The notes beneath the pieces were generated by a model. The model was not told the origin of the DNA and did no database searches. It worked only from the letters and a program-made list of their open reading frames with translations. The position numbers and the translations under genes were made by a program. Below, piece after piece: positions 4,392 to 5,414 of a DNA stretch of 5,414 nucleotides. Source of the DNA: Pseudomonadota bacterium (lineage in GTDB: Bacteria > Pseudomonadota > Gammaproteobacteria > Burkholderiales > Burkholderiaceae_D). The first letter of the stretch is position 1, and the number at the start of each line of letters is the position of its first letter. Where the stretch lies: positions 1 through 5,414 of the forward strand of contig JAEZVM010000223.1 in assembly GCA_023420795.1 (NCBI GenBank), in the 5' to 3' direction.

Positions 4392-5231
4392 TTATTTCAT
4401 CCCGGCTTCGGCAGCCAGCTTCTGCAGCACGCGCGCTGCCGCCACCAGTCCGAAATTGGCAGTCACTACCATTGTCGAGCCGAAGCCGGCGCAGTTCAGG
4501 CCGGTGACGCCGCCATTGTCGTTTTCCGCATCGATCGCACATGCTTCCGCAGTTTCCGGAAAGCGCAGCGGCTCGGTGGAAAAGACCGCTTCGATGCCGA
4601 ACTTGTTTTTCATTCCACGAGGGAACCCATGCTGCGCGCGCAAGCGCTTGCGTACCTTCGCCAGCAGCGGCTCCTGCTCGGTGCGGGAAAGATCCCGGAT
4701 CTCGATCTTGGTCGGATCGATCTGGCCGCCGGCACCGCCGATGGTGATCAGCCGGATATTCTTTTCACGACAGTAGGCAATCAGCGCGGTCTTTGCCTTC
4801 ACGCTGTCGATTGCATCGATAACATAGTCGTAATGGCCATTACCGATCATCTCATCGAGATTTTCCGGCGTGATGAAATCCTCAATTTCGGTGACGCGGC
4901 AATATGGGTTGATCTGCGCGATTCGTTCCGCCAGTGCAGTGACCTTGGCCTTGCCAAGCGTATCGGTCAGCGCATGGATCTGGCGGTTCACGTTGGACTC
5001 TGCCACATTGTCGAGATCGATCATCGTGATGCGGCCGATTGCACTTCTTGCCAGTGCTTCGACCACCCAGGATCCAACTCCGCCCACGCCGATCACGCAC
5101 ACATGTGCCGTGCGAAAACGTTCCAGCGCCGCAGCGCCATAAAGACGCGCGATACCGCCGAAACGACGTTCAAAATCGATATCGTTGACAGAAGATTCAG
5201 CGAGTGAAGCGAGGGAAATAATTGCGTTCAT
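4392..5231 (-). CDS. tcdA: tRNA threonylcarbamoyladenosine dehydratase (t6A37 cyclase)
   Basis: This 279-residue E1-like (ThiF/MoeB/UBA) enzyme is predicted to use ATP to cyclise t6A at tRNA position 37 to ct6A. Visible landmarks are RFGGIARLYG (23-32), the nucleotide-binding GVGGVGSW (48-55), MIDLDNVAESNVNRQIHAL (70-88, with the NRQ typical of E1-like proteins), YVIDAIDSVKAK (136-147), GGAGGQIDPTKIEIRDLS and FSTEPLRFPE. From memory this is collinear with E. coli TcdA (CsdL), including the C-terminal GFGSTMVVTANFGLVA block. The first ~20 residues form an extension relative to E. coli. The ATG at 5231 is the only reasonable start, because an in-frame TAA lies a few codons upstream. No Shine-Dalgarno is seen at normal spacing; GCGGG touches the ATG. 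It converges with thpR, with 14 bp between stop codons. Confidence 0.94.
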   Translation of the reverse strand: MNAIISLASLAESSVNDIDFERRFGGIARLYGAAALERFRTAHVCVIGVGGVGSWVVEALARSAIGRITMIDLDNVAESNVNRQIHALTDTLGKAKVTALAERIAQINPYCRVTEIEDFITPENLDEMIGNGHYDYVIDAIDSVKAKTALIAYCREKNIRLITIGGAGGQIDPTKIEIRDLSRTEQEPLLAKVRKRLRAQHGFPRGMKNKFGIEAVFSTEPLRFPETAEACAIDAENDNGGVTGLNCAGFGSTMVVTANFGLVAAARVLQKLAAEAGMK

Positions 5232-5237
5232 CCCGCT

Positions 5238-5243
5238 ATTTTA
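5238..5243 (-). promoter_or_regulatory. tcdA: Possible -10 element (TAAAAT) very close to the tcdA start
   Basis: On the minus strand TAAAAT matches five of six -10 positions and ends 6 nt before the tcdA ATG, so a transcript from it would begin at or next to the start codon. No -35 match is seen at 16-18 nt. The surrounding AT-rich stretch (about 5237-5285) also contains TATATT (5260-5265), which could serve the rightward gene. Both are motif matches only. Confidence 0.25.
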
Positions 5244-5319
5244 ACGGAGGGCAATACGCTATATTTTCTTCTGGAATTTTTTTCTCACCCATGCCTTACA
5301 GGCTCCCGACTGGTATTCC

Positions 5320-5414
5320 GTGTTCCCCTCCCCGCAGTTGCTGCAACTCATACTGGTGGCCCTGACCGCGCATATCGCACTTGCGGGCGCGCGCATCACG
5401 ACTTCTCTTTATGC
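5320..5414 (+). CDS. Probable MFS transporter, N-terminal fragment (3' end outside the window)
   Basis: The frame is open to the right edge, giving about 31 codons. The sequence SPQLLQLILVALTAHIALAG is one hydrophobic helix, followed by ARITTSLYA. This resembles the first membrane helix and loop of major facilitator proteins in Burkholderiales, where a GxRxxxSLYAL-type stretch follows helix 1. Only one helix is visible, so the family call is moderate and no substrate can be proposed. The start is uncertain: GTG at 5320 fits the expected N-terminus but has no clear ribosome site, and TTG at 5338 is also in frame. An ATG at 5291 is in another frame and meets a stop at about 5363. The gene is divergent from tcdA with about 88 bp between starts. 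Confidence 0.55.
   Translation, partial: MFPSPQLLQLILVALTAHIALAGARITTSLY

Noticed and set aside
4629..5207. Plus-strand open frame opposite tcdA
   Set aside because: It is fully antisense to a gene collinear with known TcdA and shows no independent motif.
1..5414. tRNA, rRNA, CRISPR array, insertion sequence or prophage signals
   Set aside because: I looked on both strands and found no cloverleaf, no spaced direct repeats, no transposase or integrase motif and no terminal inverted repeats with target duplication.

Overview
The window looks like ordinary chromosomal DNA from a moderately GC-rich betaproteobacterium, most likely Burkholderiales and possibly Oxalobacteraceae. This rests on base composition (high fifties % GC, judged by eye), dense gene packing, and proteins typical of that group: a PA2778/PA2779-type pair, TcdA and ThpR. 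The genus is an inference. No rRNA, tRNA, CRISPR array, insertion sequence or phage gene was seen.

Layout, left to right. (1) The 3' end of an amidase-signature enzyme runs in from the left edge (+). (2) A leftward block follows, probably one transcript: an 84-residue acidic protein of unknown function, a PA2779-type small secreted or membrane protein, and a PA2778-type lipoprotein with a C39-like cysteine peptidase domain and C-terminal TPRs. The last two genes abut exactly (TAA then ATG). (3) A divergent intergenic region of 221 bp holds an 11-codon ORF with a good ribosome binding site that runs into a stem-loop plus T-run, and a second hairpin whose T-run faces left. (4) A 116-residue uncharacterised protein (+) comes next. 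(5) After about 200 bp with two stacked hairpins there is a purple-acid-phosphatase-like metallophosphoesterase lipoprotein (+), preceded by a six-codon ORF that overlaps its start. (6) thpR (RNA 2',3'-cyclic phosphodiesterase, +) meets tcdA (tRNA ct6A cyclase, -) tail to tail, 14 bp apart. (7) At the right edge is the first ~31 codons of a probable MFS transporter (+), divergent from tcdA.

Functional themes are mixed. Envelope functions come from the PA2778/PA2779 pair, the phosphatase lipoprotein and the transporter. RNA-related functions come from ThpR and TcdA. I found no clear new multi-gene system. The items most worth following are the leader region at about 2030-2226, the conserved but unexplained PA2778/PA2779 pair with its small upstream partner, and the phosphatase with altered metal-site motifs. 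Confidence is high for the product calls of PA2778, PA2779, the phosphatase, ThpR and TcdA, moderate for the amidase and MFS fragments, and low for all regulatory sites, which rest on eye-matched motifs only.
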